DNA from: Ridgeia piscesae
Taxonomy: Eukaryota; Annelida; Polychaeta; Sabellida; Siboglinidae
Direction: 5' to 3'
DNA: 64,000 nucleotides
Assembly: GCA_025642075.2 (NCBI GenBank)
Contig: JAODUO010000434.1
Span: 236,001 to 300,000, forward strand
Part shown: piece after piece, positions 38,801 through 50,335 of the stretch
How the letters are laid out: the number at the start of each line of letters is the position of its first letter
How positions within the stretch are numbered: position 1 is the first letter of the stretch
Program-made: the position numbers and the translations under genes
The notes under the pieces: model-generated
Told to the model about the DNA's origin: nothing
The model's database searches: none
What the model saw: the letters and a program-made list of their open reading frames with translations, nothing else

Positions 38801-41322
38801 ACACAGTTACACATGAAATACATAACTTATATAAATAAAACGGTTTTAACCGTTTAGCGTACAGGCAACTCAAATGTCTGTTATACGACGAAGCAATGTT
38901 AACACGTTAACTAAGTATATACTATGTTATTGACGTTGATATCAAACTTAGCATTTCACAAACCGATTACATTAAAACACAGAACGTAAAATGAAAATAA
39001 TAGTAACGAAAAAAAACAATAATGATTACTAGAATAAATTATGACACCTACCGACCGACTCAGGAAACTGAATCAGAAGTGGGGCGCTAGGGGGCGCTGA
39101 CGTCTGGCGACACACCATAACCGTCAAACGAGTAACGAAACCAAAACTGCGTGCAAAATCAGACAGGTGCAAATCGCAATGTCATGGCATCTGACTGGAC
39201 ACAGGTCAGTGAGGCAGGCGGAGTGAGAAAGAACAACGACTACAAACGGTCAGTGAGTGGACGACATCTGACGACGCTACTGGTCAATGCGGTGTAATGG
39301 AACTACGGACGAGCATGCAACCGGCGCGGCAAACATAACTGAACGAAAGAAGTACCCACAATGCACCTGGCTATGCAACGTTACGACAGAAACGGTGTTT
39401 TCGCAATTTACTCGCGTTAAGGAGCACATCGCGACTACGCAAGAAAAAAGAGCGAATTTCCGAGAGATTTGGCACATGTAAACGAATTTCCAAAGGCGGT
39501 TTAACAGACGTAGTCGCACGTGACACAATGACGTTCTTATCGGGGTGCGTTCATTTACGGCACGATTTTGATTGGAATTTCGATGCGGAACAACGTAGAA
39601 CAATTTTAATAAGCCTTAATTTCAGCTGACCTAAACTCACCTTTTACTTTTTCACCAAATAACATAAGGAACATTGTAAAGTTGAGAGGGCCCGGTGCCT
39701 CCTTTATCATTGTTTGCAACATCTTGGTGTCGGGGTCACGCCCTGCAATAGGGGTTACAGGTCACACATGTCACGTGGTATATCATACACAGCAGGTCAT
39801 TCACAGCACGCGCATGCGTCGACGTGACGTCGTCGTCAAGAGCCCGGATGATCGCGCGCGCTGAAACGAGCCGGTTCCAGCGCGCCACCTGGCGAGCCAG
39901 GTGATATCCGGTGCTACGTTGACGTGTCCGGTTCTGAAAAACGACTGCGACGGGCGGACTTAGAAATCCCTTTTGTAAAGGTGGGAACCCTCCCGTTGGC
40001 GTCTCATTTCAAAATCACAGTTAATCAAAGTGTAGGGAAGGTTTCGTGGGAGTTTTGTTCTAATTGGCAACGTCAGGCAAACGCAAAATGAAACGGCCAG
40101 GTTTCATTTCGGAAGAAAACGTAAGGGCGGCGGGGCAGTATGCATGCGGTGAAGCAAGCGTCATGCCTTCATCTGCCGACAGAGGGCAGCAGCGGCGGCA
40201 GCGAGCAAGAGCGCTCGGCCATCCCTTACCATGAAGCTTTTCGCCGAATAATGTTAAGAAATGTGTGAAGTTCAGTTGATTAGGCGACTCTTCCATCATC
40301 AATTTCAGTTGTTTAGGATCGGGGTCTCGGCCTGAAATCGGTCGCATAAAGAACAGTCATACGGGGCTCACCAATGCTCGTTTTTTTCTCCCACGACCTA
40401 GCGATGTACACACAGCGTAGACACAGCAACTAGCGACTCGCGAGAGCCCCCTATAGTCGCTCTCTTTTTAACTCCTTATGTGGTATAGAGGTTATTTCGT
40501 GAACCCGAAGATCCAACCGACTATAACCGTCGACAATGCCGATGTTTTGACCTTTAATTCAGGTGGTGAAATAGTAATCGAAATCAACTGTACAGGCTGA
40601 TAAAATTGTACATTTTGTATTTTCACGATACTATTATGCAGAGTGTGTTTGTAAAGGACCATACGTCGATTTTTACCAGTATATCGGGAAAATAAATGCA
40701 CAAATAAAATTGTATTATTTAAAAAACATACGTTTTTATATGAAATAAACGTAACTGCTAAGAATTAGGTCAGGCAATCTTATTGCCCAATAATCTCACA
40801 CTGTCAAAATTGTGTAGTTGTTTGAAATATAAATAAGTATGTTTAGATGTTGGATACAATTCTCTAAACTGTGCGTCACTTCGTCGAATATCACGTCGGA
40901 TTTCCTGAAGAACAAGGTCAGCAACAACAACAAAAAAATTGTAGAACGACAAATGAATTATATCTTAATAGTAATACAAATGTCATTGTAATGTCAATTA
41001 CTGAGTCTTCGTTTAATGCAGACTACAGTCCGGTTGTACCAAGTCAACCAAGATGAGGAGGAGGGAAATGGAAGAGATCAAAGGGAATGACGCGGACCAG
41101 GAGACGCGTGTATAGAGATAATGAAACAGGAGCAGCACGAGGGATCTAGGCTGGACAGACGACTACTGCTTCGTGGGTGAGATCAGAATCATTGGAATTG
41201 AAGAGTGTGAAAGTAGAGACGTGACATCTGTGAAATCACAGAGATGACAGATGATTTGTTGTGAGATGAAGAGAGAACGAGAGATAGAGAGATAGAGACA
41301 GAGGGGGGTTAGGAGGTGAAAG

Positions 41323-41410
<88 letters not shown>

Positions 41411-41468
41411 AGAGGGAGAGAGTGGATGAGGGAGAGAGAGAGAGAGGCAGACAGACAGACAGACAGAC

Positions 41469-41525
<57 letters not shown>

Positions 41526-42032
41526 TACACACATAAACACACGCGCGCTCGCACTCACGCACACAGACAGAGAGAATGAGAGAGACACTGGACGAGAAGA
41601 CTGGTAGCAAGGAAGCGACCCGGATACAATGAAAGAAATAAAAGTAGTCGTGACAAACAATAGTCATGTGGGACTGTGACTTCGTGACGTTTCTGTTGGC
41701 ACGAGACCTACCGATTTGCTGGAAAATGGAAGCCAGGTCGTCGGCGTCAATGATGCCATCACGGTTCTGGTCCATCATCGTGAACGCCTACACGGGAACA
41801 CACACACAAACGTTCTCACTTGATAGAAGCTCACTGTTTCGGCGAACGCTGTTGTTAAGACGGTGCTCATTACATTCAACTTGACAGAAATACTCAACAG
41901 ACGTTTTATAGACAGCGAGCTGTTTCTCACAGGTAATGGACCGTCTTTCCTAAATTGTGTGTGCGTGCGTGTGTGCGTGTGTGCCTGCATGCATGCGGAT
42001 ATTATATATGTATATGTGCATGCATGTGTGTA

Positions 42033-42079
<47 letters not shown>

Positions 42080-45056
42080 GCGCGTGTGCGCGTGTGTGCG
42101 TGTATGCGTGTGTGCGTGTGTGCGCGTGTGCGCGTGTGCGTGTGTGCGTGTGTGCGTGTGTGTATGTATGTATGTATACATGCATAATATGTATGCGTGT
42201 ATGTTATACATAGATAACATAAGTGGCATTATAAAACGACATTTAGATGGGATCGAAATGTTATCTACTAAATAACAAGGGAAATTACGTTTTCAATCAG
42301 ACAACTTCACAGAGCGCGCAACATTAAAACAGCGAGTCTAGTTGACTCCTGGAGACTTTCACGTCTCTACCAGTCCGCCCGCACAGACAACGATGGAGCA
42401 GTCGATGTGATAATAATAATAATAATATTTATTATTTATAAAGCGAATATCCAATATCCTCAAAGCTTTGTACAATAAAAAATAAAGCTATTTATGATGT
42501 GTTAAAACTAATATAAATAACACTAAATACAACTGTAAAATTAACTTTCAAATACAACATGTAGAAACGTTAAATTATTCATATTAAGCTGTTAATTAAA
42601 TACTACATAGAATTAACGACGATGAGTAAAATAAATAAATAATTAAATAAAACTAATTACTACTCTATTCACATGCGAAACACATACTAAACGATGGCAC
42701 ATATAAATAAATACAGTGAATACACCCACCTCCTTGAACTCGTGGATCTGGGCCTGATTGAAGAGCGCGAACACGTTCGATGTGGCCCGCTGTGCCCGTT
42801 TAGGCTCCTTTGCCTCTTCCCCAGCGCCATCAGCAGCATCGTCCTTCTCGGTCTTGTCCTTCTTCTTGCTCTTCTTCTCCTTCTTGCTGGACTGTGAAGG
42901 GAAAAGAGATGACGTCAGTACGTTCTGCGTATGCACATGTGAATCGCCAGGACGAGACAGTGGCGGAGTGGGTCAAACAATTGGAAAGGAGACGGTGGCG
43001 GAGTGGGTCAAACAATCGGACACGAGACGGTGGCGGAGTGGGTCAAACAATCGGACACTAGACGGTGGCGGAGTGGGTCAAACAATCGGACACGAGACGG
43101 TGGCGGAGTGGGTCAAACAATCGGACACGAGACGGTGGCGGAGTGGGTCAAACAATCGGACACTAGATGGTGGCGGAGTGGGTCAAACAATTGGATATAA
43201 GACGGTGGCAGGGTGGGTCAAACAATCGGACACTAGATGGTGGCGGAGTGGGTCAAACAATTGGATATAAGACGGTGGCGGAGTGGGTCAAACAATCGGA
43301 CACAAGACGGTGGCGAAGTGAGTCAAACAATTAGAAAGGAGACGGTGGCGGAGTGGGTCAAACAATCGGACACGAGACGGTGGCGGAGTGGCCCAAGTAA
43401 TGGAGTCCGATTGTTTTAGCTACTCCGAAAGCCGTCAGGCGGAGCTTGAGCGGCGTGCAGGTTGCAAGTGGCGCATTTGATGTTTATTTCACACTATTTA
43501 TAATTCGTTGTTAGCGAATTGAAAGACGTGGAACGCAGCGGTTGTGATTCGGTTTTAAAACAATGGCGTGACAATCAATTTTCTCGTTGTATTTTGAGCG
43601 CGTTTTGTAGGCGTTATTTTGAAAGCTATGGTCGCGTCTTGACGGTAAGAAATCACATGACCGTAACCGAGTGAGTGAGATTGTGAACTCCTAGCGGTGT
43701 AGACTGACAATTTCTACGGTACAAGACCCCTCGGAATCCTGACCTCAGATGCGCAATATAGTGATGGGGCGATCGCAAGATGGGTGTAATATATGATCAT
43801 CGTTAACATATGTAACGACTTGACAAGGAGCTAGGAAAGATGAGCAATATTAAAAACATAAGTGTTCAAATAATGGCGATGTATTTCAAACTGACTTTAC
43901 GCTGACAGGCAGTAAGTTCCACATTGATAGTGCGGGGTCAGAGAAAACACCAGTTCATTTCGACAATGCACTCACAGTTTCTGTTCGAATTGTGGTTATG
44001 TTGACGAAACACTTGGTGTGTACTAAATTTGTAATTCACTAACCATCTCGTCGCGGTAGAAATAAGCTGGGTTTGAATTCGCATGAGTGGAAATGTGGAA
44101 AGCTCTGTTGAAAGACTGTGGCAAAGACTGAGGTGACGCCATGTTGATGGTGATGAAGTTGGTGATGATGGTGGTGATGATATTAACGTTGATGTTAATT
44201 ATGATTATGATGGTGAAGGTTATGGTATACATTCCTCCAACCGTAGCTGCGTTACTGCAACTGACAAAGACAGAAATGCGCATGTCTAAACTGCTATGAT
44301 TAGCCAAAAGGTACTATATTGGTAGACTGGTAGACGTAACGACACCATTTTGTTATAATTATTGAATTTGTAATCTTATATTATATTATTATGATTTTAT
44401 AAATATGTCAGGTTTGTGCAGTTCACTTGCAAAGGTATGTCATAAGCAAGTTTTCCACCAAGTCACAACAGTAAATCTGTCTTATCAGGTTAATTGTGTT
44501 AAACTATATCTATTTAGGCACTTCGTTACCGCAATGTTCGTCTTTCAAAACGACAAAGTTATTGATAAAAATACTATACTGCTAAGTTCTCAGCAAAATA
44601 TAAACACAAAGTTGTCTTTGGTACTGAGTTAATTAACTAGTTACGTTTCACTAGTTACGACCCCGCTGGAAAATTAATGTAGCGACCACGAAGCCAAAGC
44701 GTCTTGCAACAGCCACTCCGACTTGAGGTAGCACTGGTGGTATAAATAGCGTGTATCTCTCACGCGAGTGTCTGGTCCCGCTCCGTACAACCCGCTGTTT
44801 ATCGGAGAGATCTACGGAGTATCAACGTCAGTTTACGACTGTCTACATTCCGGACCCGCCACAGCTGCAGATTATCTCAACGGCGGCGGCCATTTTCTGT
44901 TAACGGTTGTCTCAAATATCAGTGTCTGCAGACTTCGTTGACTCATCGTTGCAGGCTGCGGTGTTCACTTGATATTACGTATAGCATTTGGTGTGGGTAG
45001 CGAATGTACAAATGCAGTATTTGTTTGATATTCTTGCATCTTCACTACCATTTATC

Positions 45057-45122
<66 letters not shown>

Positions 45123-48100
45123 GGAAATATATGAAAGTAGTTGTACGATATAATATATGATTCGATTTTGATTTCTTATTATAGTTATTGACATTACTAC
45201 GCCAGTAGTTTTGTGGAGACAAATTAACTCTGATAGGTTTCCGCGAAGGTTGCGTTTTAATTCATATTATAGGGTAGTCTGAATATGTCATATTTTTTAA
45301 AAAAATCTCTTATTTTCCCGACTGTCTTTCGCTAATACAACACACCTGCGGTCGACGCTCGTTGTTCAGGCCGAGCGCTACTACTGCGAATGCTATTTTT
45401 GGGATACGTCTGTGCCTGTGGGAGGTGTTTTCAACAAACGAATTTTGACAAAACGACCGTGCATGCTATAGAAACCCAACTTTAAATATAAAAACAACCC
45501 TGCAATTGTACTGTTAAGTCTACAGCAAGGAATTAACAAAACAATTGCTAAGCTCTCCTTGAGTCAAGGTTTGTTCCATAGATAAGTCCCTACAAGGCAC
45601 GCAGGTGAAGGTTTGCGCATGGACATGCAGGTTTCATCGACACGGGTGTGCGGGCGGGGGCGGTCGAGTTGGACGAGACGATAGAGCTCTCAGTCGTGAT
45701 ATTTCACTTTGAACTGCAATCAGCCTTATGAATGATGAACCAACTACAGATAGTGGTGGGAATGTTTTTACGTCGAGTAGTAACCGTGAGCAGGTTTACC
45801 AAAAGTGAGGCAAATGTACAACGCTCTGAGTAGCCTGGATGACTGGGTACAGCGCTATACGAACCAACCGTTACTGTTTACTGTAGCTTTCATTCCAGTG
45901 CACTAACACCTATCTGAATCAGCTTCTACTCAACGATACAATCCACACAGCCACTCTTCCACAAACAAACATGGCTGCCCATTGTTGGTGCATAGACGGA
46001 ACACCGTTTGTGCACCTGGACAATGTTTTCCCCGTTTACCTCCCACACATACGACGAAGACACGGAGGAGCACACACCAGCGACTACTACAAAACATTGG
46101 CCGAAGAGCGACTTACCATTTCGGCCGGTCGAACTACAATATCCTACAGGAATGCGAGATGACGGAATGCCGCTGCGCTGCGCATTCGCCGCGAGAGTTT
46201 CCCGAAATGCGGCGATGGCGCCCGATCGACCGTTTGGCAGAGTGGGCGTTCTCCGAGGGCGAGCGAGTTACCGGCGGGAACGGAGCCAACCAGAGGGCTG
46301 GGAACGATACCGATCGGACGGTCGGTCGTACACGCGCACGCAACGGAAGGAAGGTCATCGGCGTCGCTACCTTGGCAGACCATGTTTGGTTCGTTGGCTC
46401 AGCGGCGAGTCAACGTGACCTCACGTGGGATGCCAGGTGGTCTCGTCCGCGTTAAAGCTGCCGGAACGACCCGTATCGCAGATGCTTGGACGGACACACA
46501 GTACCAAACATACCCTGCTCAAAATCAGCGTATTTTTTAACGATTCCCCTGTACTGTAACGGGGTGGGTTTGGGTGGTTTCCAAAACCGACGCACCCTAC
46601 TCATGAAGTGGTTTCACCCATTTCTAGGAGCGCGGTTCCGCCGACAACGGATGTCTGTCGACCGGCGCTGATAGGTAGGGTTGCGACTTACGAGAAGGTC
46701 AGGCCCTGGCCGAGCGATTAACTTGACGTACTAACGTAGGTTCACAGCTAGGACACAGCCAGGCGTCGTACTCAAGCAATAACATTAACTGGTGACCGAA
46801 AATCAACTACCTATTTTTTAATGTCACATTGCAGTTGATTAGCAACCGTTATGACATGGTGATGACAGCGCAGCGGATGTAGAACTGTCATATATTATAT
46901 TTGCCAGCCGCATGTCTGAGAACTCCACAATGACGGTATTATTTCATAGTTTTATATCGGATAATTTAATTTATAGTGATTATCAGTAACCATAATTTCA
47001 TATTTTGTGTTATAAGGGTGAACAAAATACCTTAATTAGTCTTCTAACTGTGAAAGTAATTCAAAATATTCCTCCGAAATGTTACTATTTGGTTCATCTC
47101 GAAACATACCAATGTTTTGCAAGAAATCAAGCATCCCAGTATTATTTATGGCTTGCCATAACATTATAGCTGGCTCGTACAAATGTGTTGTGAATTAATT
47201 ACACCCGGCGAAACTATTGGACAAACCAGTAATACATTATTTTAATCGAATCCGGTCGCGATTCTATGAAAATGGCAACATCTACTTCAACTCCCATTAC
47301 CATATCAGATGTTAGATTACCATATCTAACGATAACGCGAACATAATTTGCGATTAAAGCTAAATCAATCGAGGATTTAGTTGTATTTAACACTATTCGT
47401 AGTTGTATACATCTCACAGAATATCTCGATTATTCTAACATCTAAAGTGTGGCCAGTTTCGTGGAAATAACGATGAGCTCCCCCTGTTGAGATGGCCCCC
47501 TTCCCACATCAGGTGCAGGGAGCTCGGCAACAAGGGGGCGTTTAGCCCGGGGGCAACACATGTAGTCGGCGTAACCATGGCGGACGTCAGAGGGTTATTC
47601 TCGGCTTGTAACAACAGGAGGAAACTGGTGCGACGTGACGTGACGTGGCGTGGGAGCCCTTGATGTCAGTCGTGGTACTTTTATATTTGAAATACACACA
47701 GTGGCTGTGCCATCCAACATTGGCATTGAATAGACAAACAGTTTTGTTTGGATATGACACGATCACATATCCAGGTGTCGGTATTCTAACCGAAACACGA
47801 TGGCAGTCATTTCAAAGACCGTCGAGTGTCCTACCACCATTAATACGTTGCTGGTGGTACTTTTATATTTGAAATACAAACATTGAGTGTTCCGTCTAAC
47901 TTTGGCATTGGATAGACAAACATTTTGTCTGGATATGACACGCTTACGTGTCCAGGTATTGATGATTGCAATCATATCAACGATAGTCAAGTGACCTACC
48001 ACCATCAATATGTTTATGGCAGCAACTGAATGAAGCAATACTGGAAGTAACCTAATCGCAATATCGTTCGTTATTGTTAAATGAATCACAAACATCACGG

Positions 48101-49546
48101 TTGCTTCTGGAGTCTGCTCCGTGAAACTTATATCTTCATGTCTTACTTAATCTAACCCTGAAGCCGGGATTACAGACATATTTTTATCACATTATGAGGC
48201 CATGTTTCACGAAACGGCCCATTGAACGCAGATTTTGGTAAAACTGCGTTTCAGACAGAGAAAAACATGTCAATACGCCAACGGGGCTCTCTCCCGATGA
48301 AGAATAGGAAACATATATATTCACAATTCTGCGGGAATCATCTGCCATATTAGGAAGTAAATTTATTTGCATTTACAAATTGTTGCAAAGTGTTCGGAAT
48401 AAAGGAATTAACGTTTATAATTAACAAAAATAGCACCTAATAAAAAATATGCATCAATGTTTCCTTCGTAACGAACGATAACGCTATATCAACGAGTGAT
48501 TATTGACTCTGAAATGGATGGTTGAAGTATTGGTGTTTGGGAATTCAAAAAGATTAGCCACTACGACACAGGTATGTTACCATTCAATGAAAGGAGATAT
48601 TGTACAGTACCGTACACAGCCTACTAGCGTTTGACGATATGAACTCATCGCATATACACATTTCCATTGTTTTATTCATTGTAGTTTTCGTTGCGCATAA
48701 TATACATTTAAACAATGGAAATTTAACAAATTCCGAAACTATCTAACGATAGGAAACCTTCAGTCTTAATTACGCATCCAACGCTTTTTTTGCATCTAGA
48801 TATATTTTAACCCACGCGACATCACCCAAATTAATTACTATCGACAGATGATTAAAAAGAACTGTTATTCTTGTCGGGTCGGAGAAGTTAAGTGGCCGGT
48901 ATCGGCAGCAGATTAGTACTGTGCGCAAGTGGAGAGATACGCCTCCAGGCAGCTGCAGATTAGCTCCCATGCTTCACAACAAAAAAGAAAGGCAGACATA
49001 TTTCTCGGAATGATGTAACCAAGAACGGCTACTGAACTCAATGGTACTCTGGGGCTGCGAAAGAGCAAGTCTGTGTGTAACTTCTGCACGCACAATAAAC
49101 TAATGGCTTACAGCACAACTTGATAATTTGCCATTAATCGTCAACAGATGTACGCCCTTGGAAATAGTACTTAAAAGGATTTACAACGATCTTCTTTAAT
49201 TCACGAAATGATTATTTTGCGAGATATATAGATTGCATTAGTTGCATTCTCGTTTCGTAAAATAATATGTTCTTTGGCTATTTAAATTAAAGGAAATCCA
49301 TGTTAGCTGCATATGAGATAACCAGAGGAAATGTATTTAATGCAAATTTACCGTGGGTGAAAATATGCACGCTATATTATATCAATTATAGTACGTTAGT
49401 TACAGTGGTACCTCTCATCTAAGACCACCATAAGAACTGAATCAAAGCGACCGGAATAGCGAGGTGACCGTATTAACATGATTAATACTATTAATAATAT
49501 ATATTGGGACTGTCTGTGTTGACGTTAAGTGTGAGGTGGTTGGATT

Positions 49547-49631
<85 letters not shown>

Positions 49632-50335
49632 TCATTGATAAGCACTATACTGTTTTTTCTAACGTCTAAACAATCCCATATGGAGGACGGTGACACTTAG
49701 GCCAGACAGAAGTAAAATTTGTATTGGATAACCAGAAACGGAATACGAGGAGTTAGACAAATTATCGTGAAACGTTGCTCTGCTATCCCGATAAGCGCGC
49801 ATTCCTTGCGTCGGAACAACGCAACTGCGTCCGTAAGAATACCGAAAACAAATACCAACAAAATCTTATCTTAACAGCACAGTTCACGTACATGTCGGAT
49901 AATTTAACGGCAGGTCTATAACAGGACTTCTACCATGTTCAGTATTGACTGTTTCTCTGTACACAATGTGGCGCCACTAGTCAAGACAGCGGGAAAGGAA
50001 GACCTCCCGCTGACGCCATTTTTACAAAGCATTATACTTACAACAACGAGAAGGTAAGTTTTATCGCACTGAATGTGAACTGAATAACATCTATCATTGT
50101 ATAGTTAGATAAAGACCTTAGTGTCCGTTCATATTACATTCGCATATGTGAGTTTTTCATTATAAATCAAATTGGTATTGGATTCTTAAAAATAGAAAGC
50201 TGAAGTTGGCTTATTGAAAAAGCCCGGATGCACACACACAGAAGCTAAACGGCAAATTCTTATCGTTGGTGTTTTTCGTTAACGTCTCTAAACAACTAAA
50301 CAAACTAAAAGTCAGCTTACCTTATCTTCACCCAT
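35760..50335 (-). CDS. MRLC: Myosin regulatory light chain, muscle type, with two alternative EF-hand II exons
   Basis: Calmodulin-like light chain that wraps the second IQ motif of the myosin II neck and tunes the motor (family knowledge). Coding segments in transcript order: 50321-50335, 42730-42891, 41712-41787, then either 40230-40331 or 39641-39742, then 38273-38351, 37076-37124, 35760-35855. With one alternative exon they total 579 bases, 192 residues plus stop, in one frame. Residues 6-30 are Lys-rich then Ala/Glu-rich. [11 protein letters not shown] carries the Thr42-Ser43 pair used by myosin light chain kinase. The EF-hand I loop [12 protein letters not shown] is canonical. The C-terminal lobe has no canonical calcium loop, as is usual. 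The ending [13 protein letters not shown] resembles mollusc RLCs. An AATAAA lies 485 bp beyond the stop. The gene is convergent to NT5C2. Confidence 0.94.
35856..37075 (-). other. MRLC intron, no feature seen
   Basis: AT-rich intron; short ca-repeats near 36910-36950 and 37020. No further alternative last exon was found by eye. Confidence 0.5.
37076..37124 (-). CDS. MRLC: MRLC exon (49 bp)
   Basis: Acceptor cgttttacag, donor gtatgc. Encodes [16 protein letters not shown] after a split Phe codon, matching KDLLENMGDNFNKDE of mollusc RLCs. Confidence 0.93.
37623..38141. mobile_element. MITE with GGTTTCATAAAGC inverted ends
   Basis: Left end TGGACCAGTTTCATAAAGCC and right end GCTTTATGAAACCGGCCCCT are inverted repeats. 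Inside, gcgtaactttgcga occurs near both ends. About 519 bp, no coding frame; it sits in an MRLC intron, 131 bp from an exon. Confidence 0.65.
38273..38351 (-). CDS. MRLC: MRLC exon: EF-hand III
   Basis: Acceptor gatctctacag, donor gtaagt. Encodes [20 protein letters not shown] and QLSEE, with codons split at both ends. The loop is degenerate (Gly and Lys at metal positions), normal for RLC C-lobes. Confidence 0.94.
38361..38373 (+). promoter_or_regulatory. CTCF-like motif 1
   Basis: TCACCAGAGGGCG, close to the CTCF core CCASYAGRKGGCR, 10 bp outside an MRLC exon acceptor. Confidence 0.25.
39087..39098 (+). promoter_or_regulatory. CTCF-like motif 2
   Basis: CTAGGGGGCGCT fully fits the 12-base core SYAGRKGGCRSY. 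It lies between the EF-hand III exon and alternative exon B. Confidence 0.3.
39641..39742 (-). CDS. MRLC: MRLC alternative exon B (EF-hand II, canonical form)
   Basis: Acceptor cccctattgcag, donor gtgagt; 102 bases. Encodes [20 protein letters not shown] and [15 protein letters not shown], carrying the family's conserved [11 protein letters not shown] segment. It is 487 bp downstream of exon A in transcript order and about 63% identical to it (22 of 35 residues by eye). Confidence 0.93.
40176..40190 (+). promoter_or_regulatory. CTCF-like motif 3
   Basis: CCGACAGAGGGCAGC, 11 of 12 core positions, 40 bp from the donor of alternative exon A, between the two alternative exons. Confidence 0.3.
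40230..40331 (-). CDS. MRLC: MRLC alternative exon A (EF-hand II, divergent form)
   Basis: Acceptor ccgatttcag, donor gtaagg; 102 bases, entering and leaving in the same phase as the downstream copy. Encodes [20 protein letters not shown] and [15 protein letters not shown]. It replaces the near-invariant PGPLNFTMF of RLCs with PNQLNFTHF. Intact frame and splice sites argue for a used exon rather than a relic. Confidence 0.9.
41328..41575. repeat. (TA)n-(GA)n-(GACA)n compound microsatellite
   Basis: TA run, GA run to about 41445, then gacagaca tetramers to 41525 and ca-rich remainder. Lies in the intron between EF-hand I and the alternative exons. Confidence 0.95.
41712..41787 (-). CDS. MRLC: MRLC exon: EF-hand I
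   Basis: Acceptor cccgtgtag, donor gtaggt. Encodes [20 protein letters not shown] and IFQQI. The 12-residue loop has Asp, Asn, Asp, Asp and Asp at positions 1, 3, 5, 9 and 12, so divalent-metal binding is likely. It ends with one base of a split Gly codon. Confidence 0.96.
41958..42185. repeat. (GT)n-rich microsatellite
   Basis: Pure gt core at about 42037-42074, flanked by tgcg and tgta units. Confidence 0.92.
42730..42891 (-). CDS. MRLC: MRLC exon: N-terminal extension and phosphorylation site
   Basis: Acceptor tcccttcacag, donor gtgggt. Starts [18 protein letters not shown], continues through an Ala/Gly/Glu stretch to [20 protein letters not shown] and EFKE. Phase 0 on both sides. The Lys-rich extension is of the kind seen on striated-muscle RLCs of insects and annelids. 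Confidence 0.95.
42954..43400. repeat. 35-bp minisatellite, 12-13 copies
   Basis: Unit gagacggtggcggagtgggt + caaacaatcggacac. It starts 62 bp outside the MRLC N-terminal exon. The unit contains tggcggagtgg, similar to a tRNA D-arm/A box. Confidence 0.95.
43401..44735. other. MRLC intron, no gene recognised
   Basis: Unassigned sequence; a gatgatg-type short repeat lies at about 44145-44215. No exon seen. Confidence 0.45.
44740..44900 (+). promoter_or_regulatory. TATA box with YY1-like motif inside MRLC intron
   Basis: TATAAATAG (from about 44741) on the plus strand, followed by CpG-rich sequence and GGCGGCGGCCATTTTC (YY1-like). Antisense to MRLC; no downstream exon identified. Confidence 0.22.
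45058..45120. repeat. (TA)n microsatellite
   Basis: About 60 bp of uninterrupted AT dinucleotides. Confidence 0.95.
45720..45870 (+). mobile_element. Degraded SINE body fragment
   Basis: cagatagtggtggga and later actgggtacagcgctatacgaacc follow the order of the SINE body (cactggtggat ... actggatgctgcactatatatgaac), with many changes. Confidence 0.4.
45965..46690. other. CpG-rich block in MRLC intron
   Basis: CpG-dense sequence with overlapping open frames on both strands (157 codons is the longest). None resembles a known protein and the overlap of frames is what high GC produces. Could be an internal promoter or CpG-rich repeat. Confidence 0.3.
46691..47660. other. MRLC intron, no feature seen
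   Basis: No repeat, exon or RNA gene that I can support. Confidence 0.45.
47668..48012. repeat. Diverged tandem duplication, period 182 bp
   Basis: Both copies read ggtacttttatatttgaaat, then ttggcattg-atagacaaac, ggatatgacac, and end with cctaccaccat. Roughly 75-80% similar by eye. Confidence 0.8.
48013..49545. other. MRLC intron, no feature seen
   Basis: AT-rich; nothing supported. Confidence 0.45.
49546..49627. repeat. (TA)n microsatellite
   Basis: About 80 bp of AT dinucleotides. Confidence 0.95.

Noticed and set aside
43381..43480. tRNA-Leu/Ser gene
   Set aside because: T-arm does not fit the GGTTC consensus and I could not form a complete cloverleaf by eye.
46000..46455. Gene from a 157-codon plus-strand frame
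   Set aside because: Equally long frames run on both strands; this is the effect of CpG-rich composition.
50186..50195. MEF2 site TTAAAAATAG in the MRLC intron
   Set aside because: Fits the consensus, but such AT-rich 10-mers are expected by chance in this sequence.
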